Below are positions 16,101 through 24,951 of a stretch of 64,000 bases of DNA, piece after piece. The notes beneath the pieces were generated by a model. It was not told the origin of the DNA. It did not search any database and saw nothing but the letters and a program-made list of their open reading frames with translations. Location: assembly GCF_044197065.1 (NCBI RefSeq), contig NZ_JBIQOI010000001.1, forward strand, positions 1,116,001 through 1,180,000, in the 5' to 3' direction. Source of the stretch: Kluyvera ascorbata_C. Lineage in GTDB: Bacteria; Pseudomonadota; Gammaproteobacteria; Enterobacterales; Enterobacteriaceae. The translations under genes were made by a program, and so were the position numbers. Within the stretch, counting starts at the first letter, position 1; each line of letters begins with the position of its first letter.

Positions 16101-16889
16101 GTGGACGCATTCATTCTCAGCGAAGTGGAACAGGGCGTAATGACCATTACCCTGAACCGCCCGGACCGACTCAACAGCTTTAACGACGTGATGCACCAGC
16201 AGCTTGCCGACTGCCTGAAACAGGCCGAACGCGACGACACCATTCGTTGCCTGCTGATTACCGGTGCCGGACGTGGTTTTTGCGCCGGACAGGATCTGAA
16301 CGACCGTAACGTTGACCCGAGCGGCCCCGCGCCGGATCTGGGCATGTCGGTAGAACGCTTTTACAACCCGCTGGTGCGCCGCTTAGCCGCGCTGCCAAAG
16401 CCGGTTATCTGCGCCGTGAACGGCGTTGCTGCCGGTGCCGGTGCCACGCTGGCGATGGGCTGTGACATCGTGATTGCCGCACGTTCGGCGAAGTTTGTCA
16501 TGGCCTTCAGCAAGCTCGGCCTGGTGCCGGACTGCGGCGGAAGCTGGGTGCTGCCGCGCGTTGCCGGTCGCGCTCGCGCCGTTGGCCTGCTGATGCTCGG
16601 CGATAACCTCAGCGCCGAACAGGCCGCGCAGTGGGGGATGATCTGGCAGGTGGTTGACGATGCCGAGCTGAAAGATACCGCGCTGACCATGGCGCGCCAT
16701 TTCGCCACCCAGCCGACCTACGGTCTGGGGCTGATCAAGAAAGCGTTACAGCTTTCCGAAACCAACTCGCTGGATGAGCAGCTTGAGCTTGAGCGCGACT
16801 ACCAGCGCATGGCCGGTCGCAGCGACGACTATCGCGAAGGCGTCAGCGCCTTCCTCGCCAAACGTCCACCACAGTTCAGCGGGAAATAA
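16101..16889 (+). CDS. paaG: Ring-1,2-epoxyphenylacetyl-CoA isomerase PaaG
   Basis: A 262-residue crotonase-family isomerase, the same length as the E. coli protein, which converts the epoxide to the seven-membered oxepin-CoA and also acts as a later enoyl isomerase. Visible motifs are GRGFCAGQDLNDRNVDP, VNGVAAGAGATLAMGCD and FSKLGLVPDCGGSW, the last carrying the catalytic Asp. The start is GTG, 2 bp after the paaF stop. Confidence 0.96.
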   Translation: MDAFILSEVEQGVMTITLNRPDRLNSFNDVMHQQLADCLKQAERDDTIRCLLITGAGRGFCAGQDLNDRNVDPSGPAPDLGMSVERFYNPLVRRLAALPKPVICAVNGVAAGAGATLAMGCDIVIAARSAKFVMAFSKLGLVPDCGGSWVLPRVAGRARAVGLLMLGDNLSAEQAAQWGMIWQVVDDAELKDTALTMARHFATQPTYGLGLIKKALQLSETNSLDEQLELERDYQRMAGRSDDYREGVSAFLAKRPPQFSGK

Positions 16890-16892
16890 GCC

Positions 16893-18311
16893 ATGAGCCA
16901 GACTCTTCACACCGTCGCCGTGATAGGCGGCGGCACCATGGGCGCGGGGATTGTTGAGGTAGCGGCCAGCGCCGGACATGCGGTGTTGCTGTACGACATT
17001 TCCGCCGAGACGATGACTCGCGCCATCGACGGCATTGCCCAGCGCCTGAACGCCCGCGTTAGCCGCGGCAAAGTCAGCGCCGAGCAGGCACAGGCGCTGC
17101 TGGCGCGTATTGCCCCAGCAACCGAATTAGCGCAGCTTGCCGACGCGCAACTGGTGATTGAAGCCGCCTCCGAGCGGCTGGAGATAAAAAAGGCGCTGTT
17201 CAGCGAGCTGGCGGAGATTTGCTCCCCCTCAACGCTGCTGACCAGCAACACCTCGTCCATCTCGATTACCGCCATTGCGGCGGGCATCAAGCACCCGGAA
17301 CGCGTAGCGGGGCTGCACTTCTTTAACCCGGCACCGGTCATGAAACTGGTGGAAGTGGTGAGCGGGCTTGCCACCTCTACGGAAGTGGTCGAGCAGCTTT
17401 GCCAGTGCGTGACCGCCTGGGGCAAACAGCCGGTGCGCTGCCGCTCTACGCCGGGCTTTATCGTGAACCGTGTGGCGCGTCCTTATTACGCCGAAGCCTG
17501 GCGCGCGCTGGAAGAGCAGGTGGCGTCTGCGGAAGTGATTGATGCCGCACTGCGCGACGGCGGCGGCTTCCCGATGGGGCCGCTGGCGCTGACCGACCTT
17601 ATCGGCCAGGACGTGAACTTTGCCGTGACCTGTTCGGTATTTAACGCCTTCTGGCAGGACCGCCGTTTTCTGCCATCGCTGCTGCAACAGGAGCTGGCGC
17701 TGGCGGGGCGTCTGGGCAAGAAGAGCGGTCACGGCGTCTATCGCTGGCCGGTAGAAAACCAGCCCGAATTGGCGTTGGCTGCGGTTTCTGCTGACCGCGC
17801 GGCGAAGATCGTTAAAAGTGACGTTGTCACCGAATTAGACGATGTGCTGCTGCTGGAAACCACCGGGGAAACCGCGCTGGCCTTAAGCGTGCAGCATCAG
17901 CGCCCGGTGGTGGTGTATGACCATGCGGCAGGCGATACCGTGGTGCTGGCAGGTGCGCCGACCAACCCGGATTTCGCCACCGACAAAGCGGTGTACTACT
18001 TCCAGCAGCAGGGCAAAAAGGTGCTGCGTATTGCCGACTACCCTGGGCTTTTGGTGTGGCGCACGGTGGCCATGCTGGCGAACGAAGCGCTGGATGCGGT
18101 GCAAAAAGGCGTCGCTAACGCGGACGATATCGATACCGCGATGCGCTTAGGAGTGAACTACCCGCGCGGTCCGCTGGCCTGGGGTGAATCCCTCGGTTGG
18201 AGGCGCGTGCTGCGTCTACTGGAAAACCTACAACAGCACTACGGCGAAGAACGCTATCGCCCCAGTGCGCTGCTGCGCCAGAAAGCGCTGATGGAGATGC
18301 GTCATGAGTAA
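16893..18311 (+). CDS. paaH: 3-hydroxyadipyl-CoA dehydrogenase PaaH
   Basis: A 472-residue NAD-dependent 3-hydroxyacyl-CoA dehydrogenase. The Rossmann motif VIGGGTMGAGI is at the N-terminus, the catalytic HFFNPAPVMKLVEVV follows near residue 145, and the protein has a repeated C-terminal dimerisation domain (LGVNYPRGPLAWGE). It oxidises 3-hydroxyadipyl-CoA to 3-oxoadipyl-CoA. Its 3' end overlaps paaI by 8 bp. Confidence 0.96.
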   Translation: MSQTLHTVAVIGGGTMGAGIVEVAASAGHAVLLYDISAETMTRAIDGIAQRLNARVSRGKVSAEQAQALLARIAPATELAQLADAQLVIEAASERLEIKKALFSELAEICSPSTLLTSNTSSISITAIAAGIKHPERVAGLHFFNPAPVMKLVEVVSGLATSTEVVEQLCQCVTAWGKQPVRCRSTPGFIVNRVARPYYAEAWRALEEQVASAEVIDAALRDGGGFPMGPLALTDLIGQDVNFAVTCSVFNAFWQDRRFLPSLLQQELALAGRLGKKSGHGVYRWPVENQPELALAAVSADRAAKIVKSDVVTELDDVLLLETTGETALALSVQHQRPVVVYDHAAGDTVVLAGAPTNPDFATDKAVYYFQQQGKKVLRIADYPGLLVWRTVAMLANEALDAVQKGVANADDIDTAMRLGVNYPRGPLAWGESLGWRRVLRLLENLQQHYGEERYRPSALLRQKALMEMRHE

Positions 18312-18726
18312 TGAAGCCTGGCGCAACGCCCGCGCCATGTACGAAAAAGACACCTGCGCGCAGGCGCTGGGGATTGACATTATTGAGATGGACGACGGCT
18401 ACGCGCAGATGACGATGACCGTATCGCCCTCGCAGCTAAACGGCCATCAGACCTGCCACGGCGGCCAGCTTTTCACCCTGGCGGATACCGCTTTTGCCTA
18501 CGCCTGCAACAGCCAGGGGCTGGCGGCGGTGGCCTCGGCGGCCAGCATCGATTTTCTGCGTCCGGCTTTTGCGGGCGAGAAATTAACCGCCACCGCCCGG
18601 GTGAAGCAGCAGGGCAAACTGACCGGCGTGTATGACATTGAAATCGTCAACCCGCAGCAAAAAACCGTGGCGCTGTTTCGCGGCAAATCGCACCGCATCG
18701 GCGGCACTATTACAGGAGAAGTCTAA
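18304..18726 (+). CDS. paaI: Hydroxyphenylacetyl-CoA thioesterase PaaI
   Basis: A 140-residue hotdog-fold thioesterase with the PaaI signature CHGGQLFTLADTAFAYACN containing the catalytic Asp. It releases CoA from dead-end ring-hydroxylated phenylacetyl-CoA products. It overlaps paaH at the start and paaJ by one base at the end (TAATG). Confidence 0.96.
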   Translation: MSNEAWRNARAMYEKDTCAQALGIDIIEMDDGYAQMTMTVSPSQLNGHQTCHGGQLFTLADTAFAYACNSQGLAAVASAASIDFLRPAFAGEKLTATARVKQQGKLTGVYDIEIVNPQQKTVALFRGKSHRIGGTITGEV

Positions 18727-19931
18727 TGCGTGATGCCTTTATTTGTGACGGTATTCGTACCCCGATTGGCCGCTATGCGGGTGGTCTGGCCGGGGTTCGC
18801 GCCGACGATCTGGCGGCGATCCCGTTGCGTGAGCTGTTAAGCCGTAATCCGAAGTTAGATCCAACCTGTATTGATGATGTGATTTTCGGCTGCGCAAACC
18901 AGGCCGGGGAAGATAACCGTAACGTCGCACATATGGCAACGTTGCTGGCGGGCTATCCGTACGGCGTTTCCGGCACCACCATTAACCGTCTGTGCGGCTC
19001 TGGCCTCGACGCGATTGGCTTCGCCGCGCGGGCTATTAAAGCGGGCGATGCGGACCTGATGATTGCCGGTGGCGTAGAGTCGATGTCCCGCGCACCGTTT
19101 GTGATGGGCAAGGCGACCACGCCGTACCAGCGTCAGGCCGAGATGTTCGATACCACTATCGGCTGGCGTTTTGTGAACCCGCTCATGCAGCAACAATTTG
19201 GTACTGACAGCATGCCGGAAACGGCAGAGAATGTAGCGGAATTGTTAAACATCAGCCGGGAAGATCAGGACGCCTTTGCTTACCGTAGCCAGCAGCGTAC
19301 CGCCAAAGCGCAGCGCGACGGCATTCTGGCGCAGGAAATTGTGCCGGTGCAGATTATCGGTAAGAAGGGCACGGTCAGCGCGGTGCGTGAAGATGAGCAT
19401 CCGCGCGCGGAAACCACACTTGAACAACTGGCCTCGCTGAAAACCCCGTTCCGTAAGGGCGGCGTGGTGACGGCGGGCAACGCGTCCGGCGTGAACGACG
19501 GTGCGGCAGCGCTGATTATCGCAAGCCAGCAGCAGGCCGCCGCGCAGGGCTTAACGCCGCGTGCGCGTATTGTCGCCATGGCGACCGCGGGCGTTGAACC
19601 GAAGTACATGGGTCTTGGGCCGGTTCCGGCGGTGCGTAAAGTGCTGGAGCGCGCGAGGCTGAATATTAACGATATGGACGTGATTGAGCTGAACGAAGCT
19701 TTTGCCGCTCAGGCGCTGGGCGTGCTCAGACAGCTGGGGCTGGCGGACGACGCGGCGCACGTGAATCCCAACGGTGGCGCCATCGCCTTAGGCCATCCGT
19801 TAGGTATGAGCGGCGCGCGGCTGGCGCTGGCCGCGACGCTGGAGCTGGAACGACGCAATGGACGCTATGCGCTGTGTACGATGTGTATTGGCGTGGGTCA
19901 GGGCATTGCCATGATCCTCGAGCGAGTGTGA
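18726..19931 (+). CDS. paaJ: 3-oxoadipyl-CoA / 3-oxo-5,6-dehydrosuberyl-CoA thiolase PaaJ
   Basis: A 401-residue thiolase. The acyl-accepting Cys is in NRLCGSGLDAIGFAAR near residue 90, the GHPLGMSGAR histidine and the C-terminal CTMCIGVGQGIAM cysteine complete the active site. The enzyme carries out both thiolytic steps of the pathway, giving acetyl-CoA and succinyl-CoA. Confidence 0.96.
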   Translation: MRDAFICDGIRTPIGRYAGGLAGVRADDLAAIPLRELLSRNPKLDPTCIDDVIFGCANQAGEDNRNVAHMATLLAGYPYGVSGTTINRLCGSGLDAIGFAARAIKAGDADLMIAGGVESMSRAPFVMGKATTPYQRQAEMFDTTIGWRFVNPLMQQQFGTDSMPETAENVAELLNISREDQDAFAYRSQQRTAKAQRDGILAQEIVPVQIIGKKGTVSAVREDEHPRAETTLEQLASLKTPFRKGGVVTAGNASGVNDGAAALIIASQQQAAAQGLTPRARIVAMATAGVEPKYMGLGPVPAVRKVLERARLNINDMDVIELNEAFAAQALGVLRQLGLADDAAHVNPNGGAIALGHPLGMSGARLALAATLELERRNGRYALCTMCIGVGQGIAMILERV

Positions 19932-19959
19932 GCTAATTGACCTGCGAGTACCCTACAAA

Positions 19960-21276
19960 ATGACAACTACAACAACATTAGATCCGATTGAAACCGCATC
20001 GCGTGACGAGTTACAGGCTCTGCAAACCGAGCGCCTGAAGTGGACGCTGAAACACGCCTACGAAAATGTCCCGATGTACCGTCGTAAGTTTGACGCGGCG
20101 GGCGTACACCCTGACGATTTTCATGAGCTGAGCGATCTCGCCAAATTTCCCTGCACCACCAAGCAGGATCTGCGCGACAACTATCCGTTCGATACCTTCG
20201 CGGTACCGATGGAGCAGGTAGTGCGCATTCACGCGTCGTCCGGGACCACCGGCAAGCCAACCGTCGTTGGCTATACGCAGAACGATATCGATACCTGGGC
20301 GAACATCGTCGCCCGTTCGCTGCGCGCTGCGGGCGGCTCGGCGAAGGATAAAATTCACGTGGCCTACGGCTATGGCCTGTTTACCGGCGGCCTGGGCGCG
20401 CACTACGGTGCCGAACGCTTAGGGGCGACGGTGATCCCGATGTCCGGCGGCCAGACTGAGAAACAGGCGCAGCTGATCCGTGATTTCAAACCCGATATGA
20501 TCATGGTGACGCCGTCTTACTGTCTGAACCTGATTGAAGAGCTGGAACGCCAGATGGGCGGCGACGCGCGTGGCTGTTCGCTGCGTACCGGAGTGTTCGG
20601 CGCGGAACCGTGGACCACCGGTATGAAGGCGGAGATTGAACGCCGCCTGGGTATTACTGCGCTGGATATCTACGGTCTGTCCGAAGTGATGGGGCCGGGC
20701 GTGGCGATGGAATGTATTGAAACCGCCGACGGCCCAACCATCTGGGAAGACCATTTCTTCCCGGAAGTGGTCAACCCGGAAGACGGTACGCCGCTGGCCG
20801 ACGGCGAACATGGCGAACTGCTGTTCACCACGCTGACCAAAGAAGCGCTGCCGGTGATCCGCTACCGCACCCGCGACCTGACGCGTCTGCTGCCGGGCAC
20901 CGCCCGCACCATGCGCCGTATGGATCGCATCAGTGGGCGCAGCGACGACATGCTGATTATTCGTGGGGTGAACGTTTTCCCATCGCAGGTGGAAGAAGAG
21001 ATCCTCAAGATTGAACATCTGGCGCCGCACTACCAGCTGGAAGTCGATCGTCGTGGGCATCTTGATTCACTGTCGATTCGTGTTGAGCTGAAAGAGAGTA
21101 GTCTGGTGCTGAGCCACGAGCAGCGCTGCCAGATTTGCCACCACCTGCGTCATCGTATTAAGTCGATGGTCGGCATTTCTACCGACGTCAGCATCGTCAA
21201 CTGCGGCAGCATTCCACGCTCCGAAGGCAAGGCGTGCCGCGTGTTTGACCTGCGTAAAGCCGCCGCCAACGGTTAA
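19960..21276 (+). CDS. paaK: Phenylacetate-CoA ligase PaaK
   Basis: A 438-residue AMP-forming ligase with the P-loop IHASSGTTGKPTVVGYT near residue 90, the Y-G-x-S/E adenylation motif IYGLSEVMGPG and the hinge motif GRSDDMLIIRGVNVFPSQ. It activates phenylacetate to phenylacetyl-CoA, the pathway entry step and the source of the PaaX inducer. It lies 28 bp after paaJ and ends the operon; a REP pair follows. Confidence 0.96.
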   Translation: MTTTTTLDPIETASRDELQALQTERLKWTLKHAYENVPMYRRKFDAAGVHPDDFHELSDLAKFPCTTKQDLRDNYPFDTFAVPMEQVVRIHASSGTTGKPTVVGYTQNDIDTWANIVARSLRAAGGSAKDKIHVAYGYGLFTGGLGAHYGAERLGATVIPMSGGQTEKQAQLIRDFKPDMIMVTPSYCLNLIEELERQMGGDARGCSLRTGVFGAEPWTTGMKAEIERRLGITALDIYGLSEVMGPGVAMECIETADGPTIWEDHFFPEVVNPEDGTPLADGEHGELLFTTLTKEALPVIRYRTRDLTRLLPGTARTMRRMDRISGRSDDMLIIRGVNVFPSQVEEEILKIEHLAPHYQLEVDRRGHLDSLSIRVELKESSLVLSHEQRCQICHHLRHRIKSMVGISTDVSIVNCGSIPRSEGKACRVFDLRKAAANG

Positions 21277-21281
21277 GCAAT

Positions 21282-21356
21282 GTAGCCCGGCCGAGCAACG
21301 CGACGCCGGGTTTTTGCATCGCGCCCCCCCGGCGTCACTTCGTTCGGCCGGGCTAC
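21282..21356. repeat. REP/BIME repeat pair
   Basis: Two inverted REP units between paaK and paaX; the first is followed by five T residues and may also help terminate the paaA-K transcript. Confidence 0.8.
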
Positions 21357-21370
21357 AAATTCCTGTGCTA

Positions 21371-21408
21371 TGATTCAAAAAGGACAAAAACAACAACACT
21401 ATGAATCA
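21371..21408 (+). promoter_or_regulatory. Candidate PaaX autoregulatory operator
   Basis: TGATTC at 21371-21376 and GAATCA at 21403-21408 are separated by 26 bp, one base less than the paaA operator, and the right half touches the paaX start codon. This fits autorepression by PaaX. Confidence 0.55.
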
Positions 21409-21409
21409 T

Positions 21410-22336
21410 ATGGAAAAACTCGATAGCTTTATTCAGCAGGCGGTCACCGCGATGCCGATCAGCGGTACCTCGCTGATTGCCTCACTATACGGTGACTGTT
21501 TATCTCAGCGTGGCGGGGAAGTCTGGCTTGGCAGCGTGGCGGCGCTGCTGGAAGGGCTGGGCTTTGGTGAACGCTTTGTGCGTACCGCGCTGTTCCGCCT
21601 CAACAAAGAAGAGTGGCTGGACGTGGTACGCATCGGCCGCCGCAGTTTCTATCGCCTGAGCGACAAAGGGCTACGCTTGACGCGCCGCGCCGAGAGCAAA
21701 ATCTATCGCGCCAACGCCCCGGAATGGGACGGCACCTGGCTGCTGCTACTGTCCGAAGGGCTAGAAAAAAACACCCTCGCCGAAGTGAAAAAACAACTTA
21801 TCTGGCAGGGCTTTGGCGTGCTGGCCCCGAGCCTTTTGGCCTCGCCGTCGCAAAAGCTGGCCGATGTACAGTCACTGCTGCATGAAGCGGGCGTGGCGGA
21901 GAACGTTATCTTCTTCGAAGCCCATTCGCCGCTGGCGCTCTCCCGCGCCGCGCTGCGCGAGCGGGTAGAGGAGTGCTGGCATCTAACTGAACAGAACGCC
22001 ATGTACGAGGCGTTTATCATGCTGTTCCGCCCTTTATTACCGCTGCTGCGCGATGCTGAGGCCGATGAGCTTACGCCGGAACGCTGCTTCCAGATTCGTC
22101 TGCTGCTGATCCACTTCTACCGCCGCGTGGTGCTGAAAGATCCGCTGTTGCCGGAAGAGTTGCTGCCCGCCCATTGGCTCGGCCAGACCGCACGCCAGCT
22201 CTGTATCAACATCTATCAACGCGTGGCCCCAGGGGCGCAGGCTTTCGTCAGTGAAAAAGGCGAAAGCTCGGTGGGCGAACTGCCCGCGCCGGGGCCGCTC
22301 TATTATCAGCGTTTTGGGGGATTACCCGAAGCGTAA
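21410..22336 (+). CDS. paaX: Phenylacetyl-CoA-responsive repressor PaaX
   Basis: A 308-residue regulator with the PaaX winged-helix domain at the N-terminus (GTSLIASLYGD, GERFVRTALFRLNKEEWL) and the long PaaX C-terminal effector domain. It represses the paaZ and paaA promoters; phenylacetyl-CoA releases it. ATG 21410 matches the E. coli start; ATG 21401 in the same frame would add three residues and lacks a ribosome-binding site as well. It is separated from the structural operon by a REP pair and has its own candidate operator. Confidence 0.95.
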   Translation: MEKLDSFIQQAVTAMPISGTSLIASLYGDCLSQRGGEVWLGSVAALLEGLGFGERFVRTALFRLNKEEWLDVVRIGRRSFYRLSDKGLRLTRRAESKIYRANAPEWDGTWLLLLSEGLEKNTLAEVKKQLIWQGFGVLAPSLLASPSQKLADVQSLLHEAGVAENVIFFEAHSPLALSRAALRERVEECWHLTEQNAMYEAFIMLFRPLLPLLRDAEADELTPERCFQIRLLLIHFYRRVVLKDPLLPEELLPAHWLGQTARQLCINIYQRVAPGAQAFVSEKGESSVGELPAPGPLYYQRFGGLPEA

Positions 22337-22347
22337 CAGGAGAAGCC

Positions 22348-22944
22348 ATGCCGATTTATCAGATGGACGGGATGACCCCGGTGGTTCCGACGGAAAGCTA
22401 CGTTCACCCGACCGCCGTACTCATAGGCGACGTGATCCTTGGCAAAGGGGTTTACGTTGGGCCAAATGCCAGCCTGCGCGGTGATTTTGGGCGCATCGTC
22501 GTCAAAGATGGCGCGAATATCCAGGATAACTGCGTGATGCACGGCTTTCCCGGCCAGGATACGGTAGTGGAAGAAAACGGGCATATCGGCCACGGTGCGA
22601 TCCTTCACGGCTGCGTGATTGGCCGTAATGCGCTGGTCGGCATGAGCGCGGTGATTATCGACGGTGCCACCATTGGTGAGAACAGCATTGTGGGGGCGTG
22701 CGCTTTCGTGAAGGCGCGGGCGGAAATGCCCGCCAACCATCTGATTATCGGCAGCCCGGCGAAGGCGATTCGCAGCTTAACCGAGCAAGAGCTTGAGTGG
22801 AAAAAGCAGGGCACCCGTGAGTATCAGGTGCTGGTTGAGCGATGCCAGAAGACGCTGGTTGCGGTTGAACCGTTAACTGAAGCCGAGCCGGACAGAAAGC
22901 GCCTTGAGTTTGACGAAAACCTGCAGCCTAAATCCGCTATTTAG
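22348..22944 (+). CDS. paaY: PaaY, hexapeptide-repeat thioesterase
   Basis: A 198-residue left-handed beta-helix protein of the gamma-carbonic-anhydrase-like class, with imperfect hexapeptide repeats (VLIGDVILGKGVYVGPNASL onward) and metal-binding histidines in MHGFPG, GHIGHGAILHGC. PaaY is a thioesterase that clears the ring-opened dead-end hydroxycoumaroyl-type CoA products of the pathway. AGGAG lies before the ATG, 11 bp after paaX, so the two form an operon. Confidence 0.95.
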   Translation: MPIYQMDGMTPVVPTESYVHPTAVLIGDVILGKGVYVGPNASLRGDFGRIVVKDGANIQDNCVMHGFPGQDTVVEENGHIGHGAILHGCVIGRNALVGMSAVIIDGATIGENSIVGACAFVKARAEMPANHLIIGSPAKAIRSLTEQELEWKKQGTREYQVLVERCQKTLVAVEPLTEAEPDRKRLEFDENLQPKSAI

Positions 22945-23018
22945 GCCTGATAAGGCGAAGCCGCCATCAGGCATTGGTGCACATTGCCGGATGGCGGCTT
23001 CGCCTTATCCGGCCTACA
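22945..23018. repeat. REP/BIME repeat pair (GCCGGATGGCGG class)
   Basis: Inverted units GCCTGATAAGGCG... and ...CGCCTTATCCGGCCTAC directly after the paaY stop codon, between convergent genes. This belongs to the second REP class seen in the window. Confidence 0.85.
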
Positions 23019-23027
23019 AGATCGTCG

Positions 23028-23918
23028 CTACGCGTAGCGCAGCGCTTCCACTAACAGCGCAAACGCAGTGGTGTGCTGGCGGCGGCTTGGGTAATACAGG
23101 TAATAACCCGCAAACGGTACACACCAATCGGCCAGCACGTGCTGCAAACGCCCGGCGGCGACGCCTTCGGCTATCGAATCTTCCGGTACGTAGGCAAGCC
23201 CTAACCCCGCTTCGACAGCCTCTATACGCTGGGGCAGACAGTTAAGCGTCAACTGCCCCTCAACCCGCACCCGCAGCGGTTCGCCGTCGTGTTCAAACTC
23301 CCACGCATAGAGCCCGCCTTTGGTCGGCAGACGTATGTTGATACAGCGGTGCTGCTGCAAATCGTGCGGCGTTTGCGGCACCCCATGACGAGCCAGATAG
23401 TCCGGTGAACCGACCACCGCCATGCGCATATCCGGACCGATGCGCACCGCAATCATATCCCGCGCCACCTGTTCCCCTAAGCGGATACCCGCATCAAAGC
23501 GCTCGTCGACAATATCCGTCAGCCCGTTATCGACGGTGACCTCAATATTGATATCCGGGTACTGCTGCATAAACGGCTTAATGCGCGGCCAGATAACGGT
23601 GTTCATCGAGTGCTCGCCCGCCGTGAGGCGGATATTGCCCGCCGGTCGTTCGCGAGAATCGCGCAGGGCGTCAATCTCTTGCGCAATCTCTTGTAAATGC
23701 GGGCTCAGCCGTTGATAGAGCCTTTCGCCCGCCTCGGTAGGCGATACGTTACGAGTGGTGCGCGTTAGCAAGCGCACATCGAGACGGCTTTCCAGATTAC
23801 GCATCGCATGGCTAAGCGCCGACTGTGATACGCCCAACTGCGCCGCGGCGCGGGTAAAACTGCGCTCGCGCGGCACGACCATAAAAGAGATGAGATCGTT
23901 GATGTTGTCTTTAAGCAT
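23028..23918 (-). CDS. LysR-family transcriptional regulator
   Basis: A 296-residue regulator with an N-terminal helix-turn-helix (FTRAAAQLGVSQSALSHAMRNLE) and a LysR substrate-binding domain from about residue 90. The subgroup resembles regulators beginning DLxxFxxVxxERSFTRAAAxLGVSQSALSH, often next to oxidoreductase genes. No obvious target gene is adjacent: the divergent gene is a small kinase-like protein. Effector unknown. Confidence 0.9.
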   Translation of the reverse strand: MLKDNINDLISFMVVPRERSFTRAAAQLGVSQSALSHAMRNLESRLDVRLLTRTTRNVSPTEAGERLYQRLSPHLQEIAQEIDALRDSRERPAGNIRLTAGEHSMNTVIWPRIKPFMQQYPDINIEVTVDNGLTDIVDERFDAGIRLGEQVARDMIAVRIGPDMRMAVVGSPDYLARHGVPQTPHDLQQHRCINIRLPTKGGLYAWEFEHDGEPLRVRVEGQLTLNCLPQRIEAVEAGLGLAYVPEDSIAEGVAAGRLQHVLADWCVPFAGYYLYYPSRRQHTTAFALLVEALRYA

Positions 23919-24020
23919 GGGATGTGGCCATTAATGAATCTGGTTCATAGCCCCAGAAGGATTTTTTTAGTTTAATGTTCGTTGCGTGATATGCAACCCG
24001 GGAATGTGAGTGAGAGACCA

Positions 24021-24563
24021 ATGAAAATCAACGTGGTAGGCACTAGCGGCGTAGGTAAGTCGACGCTGGCAAAGCGTCTGGCGACGCTGTTTTCCGTGCC
24101 CTATATCGAAATGGATACGCTTTATTGGCGGCGAGACTGGCAGGGCGTAACCGATGAGGAACTCTTTGCCGCGCTGGCGAAAGCAACCGCTGCACCTGGC
24201 TGGGTACTGGACGGGAACTACAATCGTAGCCGTCCGGTAAAGTGGCGCGAGGTAGATCTGGTGGTGTGGGTGGACTACGGTTTCTGGCGCACTTTCCGTC
24301 AGGCTGTCTGGCGTGCCGCAGGCCGCGCGTGGCGGCAGCAGGAGCTGTGGCCGGGTACCGGAAACCGGGAGAGCTTCCGGCGTTCTTTCTTCAGCCGTGA
24401 CTCCATCATCCTCTGGACGCTGAAAACCTGGCGGCCAAACCGCGAGCGTTATCTGCGTGATATGGCCGATCCCGCCTGGCAGCATATTCGCTTTGTGCGG
24501 CTGCGCAGTCAGCGCGAAACCGAAGCGTTTATCACGCAGTTGCTGGCGGAAAACGTCGCTTAA
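24021..24563 (+). CDS. P-loop kinase-like protein (adenylate kinase / FlaR-like)
   Basis: A 180-residue protein with Walker A VVGTSGVGKSTLAKRLA at the very N-terminus and a Trp/Arg-rich body. This pattern (MDTLYWRRDW, LDGNYNRSR) belongs to adenylate-kinase-related P-loop proteins sometimes called FlaR or DNA topology modulation proteins. Substrate unknown. The start is placed at ATG 24021 so that the P-loop begins at the usual position; a GAGAG motif lies just upstream. It is divergent from the LysR gene. Confidence 0.75.
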   Translation: MKINVVGTSGVGKSTLAKRLATLFSVPYIEMDTLYWRRDWQGVTDEELFAALAKATAAPGWVLDGNYNRSRPVKWREVDLVVWVDYGFWRTFRQAVWRAAGRAWRQQELWPGTGNRESFRRSFFSRDSIILWTLKTWRPNRERYLRDMADPAWQHIRFVRLRSQRETEAFITQLLAENVA

Positions 24564-24634
24564 GCGCACGAAAAGGCAGTGGTTTACGCCTGGCTATGGT
24601 AGCTTTATGGCTCTAACCCTAAGGAGTCCTGCAG

Positions 24635-24862
24635 ATGCCACACGTTGATATCAAATGTTTTCCCCGCGACCTGAATGAAGAACAAAAAGCCGCGCTGGCA
24701 GCGGACATCACCGAAGTATTAATTCGCCATCTGAACAGCAAAGAAGGTGCCGTTAGCGTTGCCCTGAATCAGGTACAACAGAGCGATTGGCAGCAGGTGT
24801 GGGACACCGAGATTGCCCCACATATGGATGAGCTGATTAAAAAACCCGGCTACAGCATGTAG
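24635..24862 (+). CDS. pptA: Tautomerase PptA (4-oxalocrotonate tautomerase-like)
   Basis: A 75-residue protein with the catalytic Pro exposed after removal of Met (PHVDIKCFPRDLNEEQKAAL). It matches E. coli PptA/YdcE, a 4-OT family tautomerase active on phenylpyruvate-type keto acids; the physiological role is not established. AAGGAG lies 9 bp upstream. As in E. coli, it precedes yddH. Confidence 0.92.
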   Translation: MPHVDIKCFPRDLNEEQKAALAADITEVLIRHLNSKEGAVSVALNQVQQSDWQQVWDTEIAPHMDELIKKPGYSM

Positions 24863-24868
24863 GCCTTC

Positions 24869-24942
24869 GTAGCCCGGCCAAGCGAAGCGCCGCCGGGAAT
24901 AGCGCCGAGCCTTCCCGGCGGCGCTTCGCTTGGCCGGGCTAC
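24869..24942. repeat. REP/BIME repeat pair
   Basis: Two nearly perfect inverted copies (GTAGCCCGGCCAAGCGAAGC class) between the convergent genes pptA and yddH, likely acting as a bidirectional 3' end. Confidence 0.85.
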
Positions 24943-24951
24943 CATTGCTGG

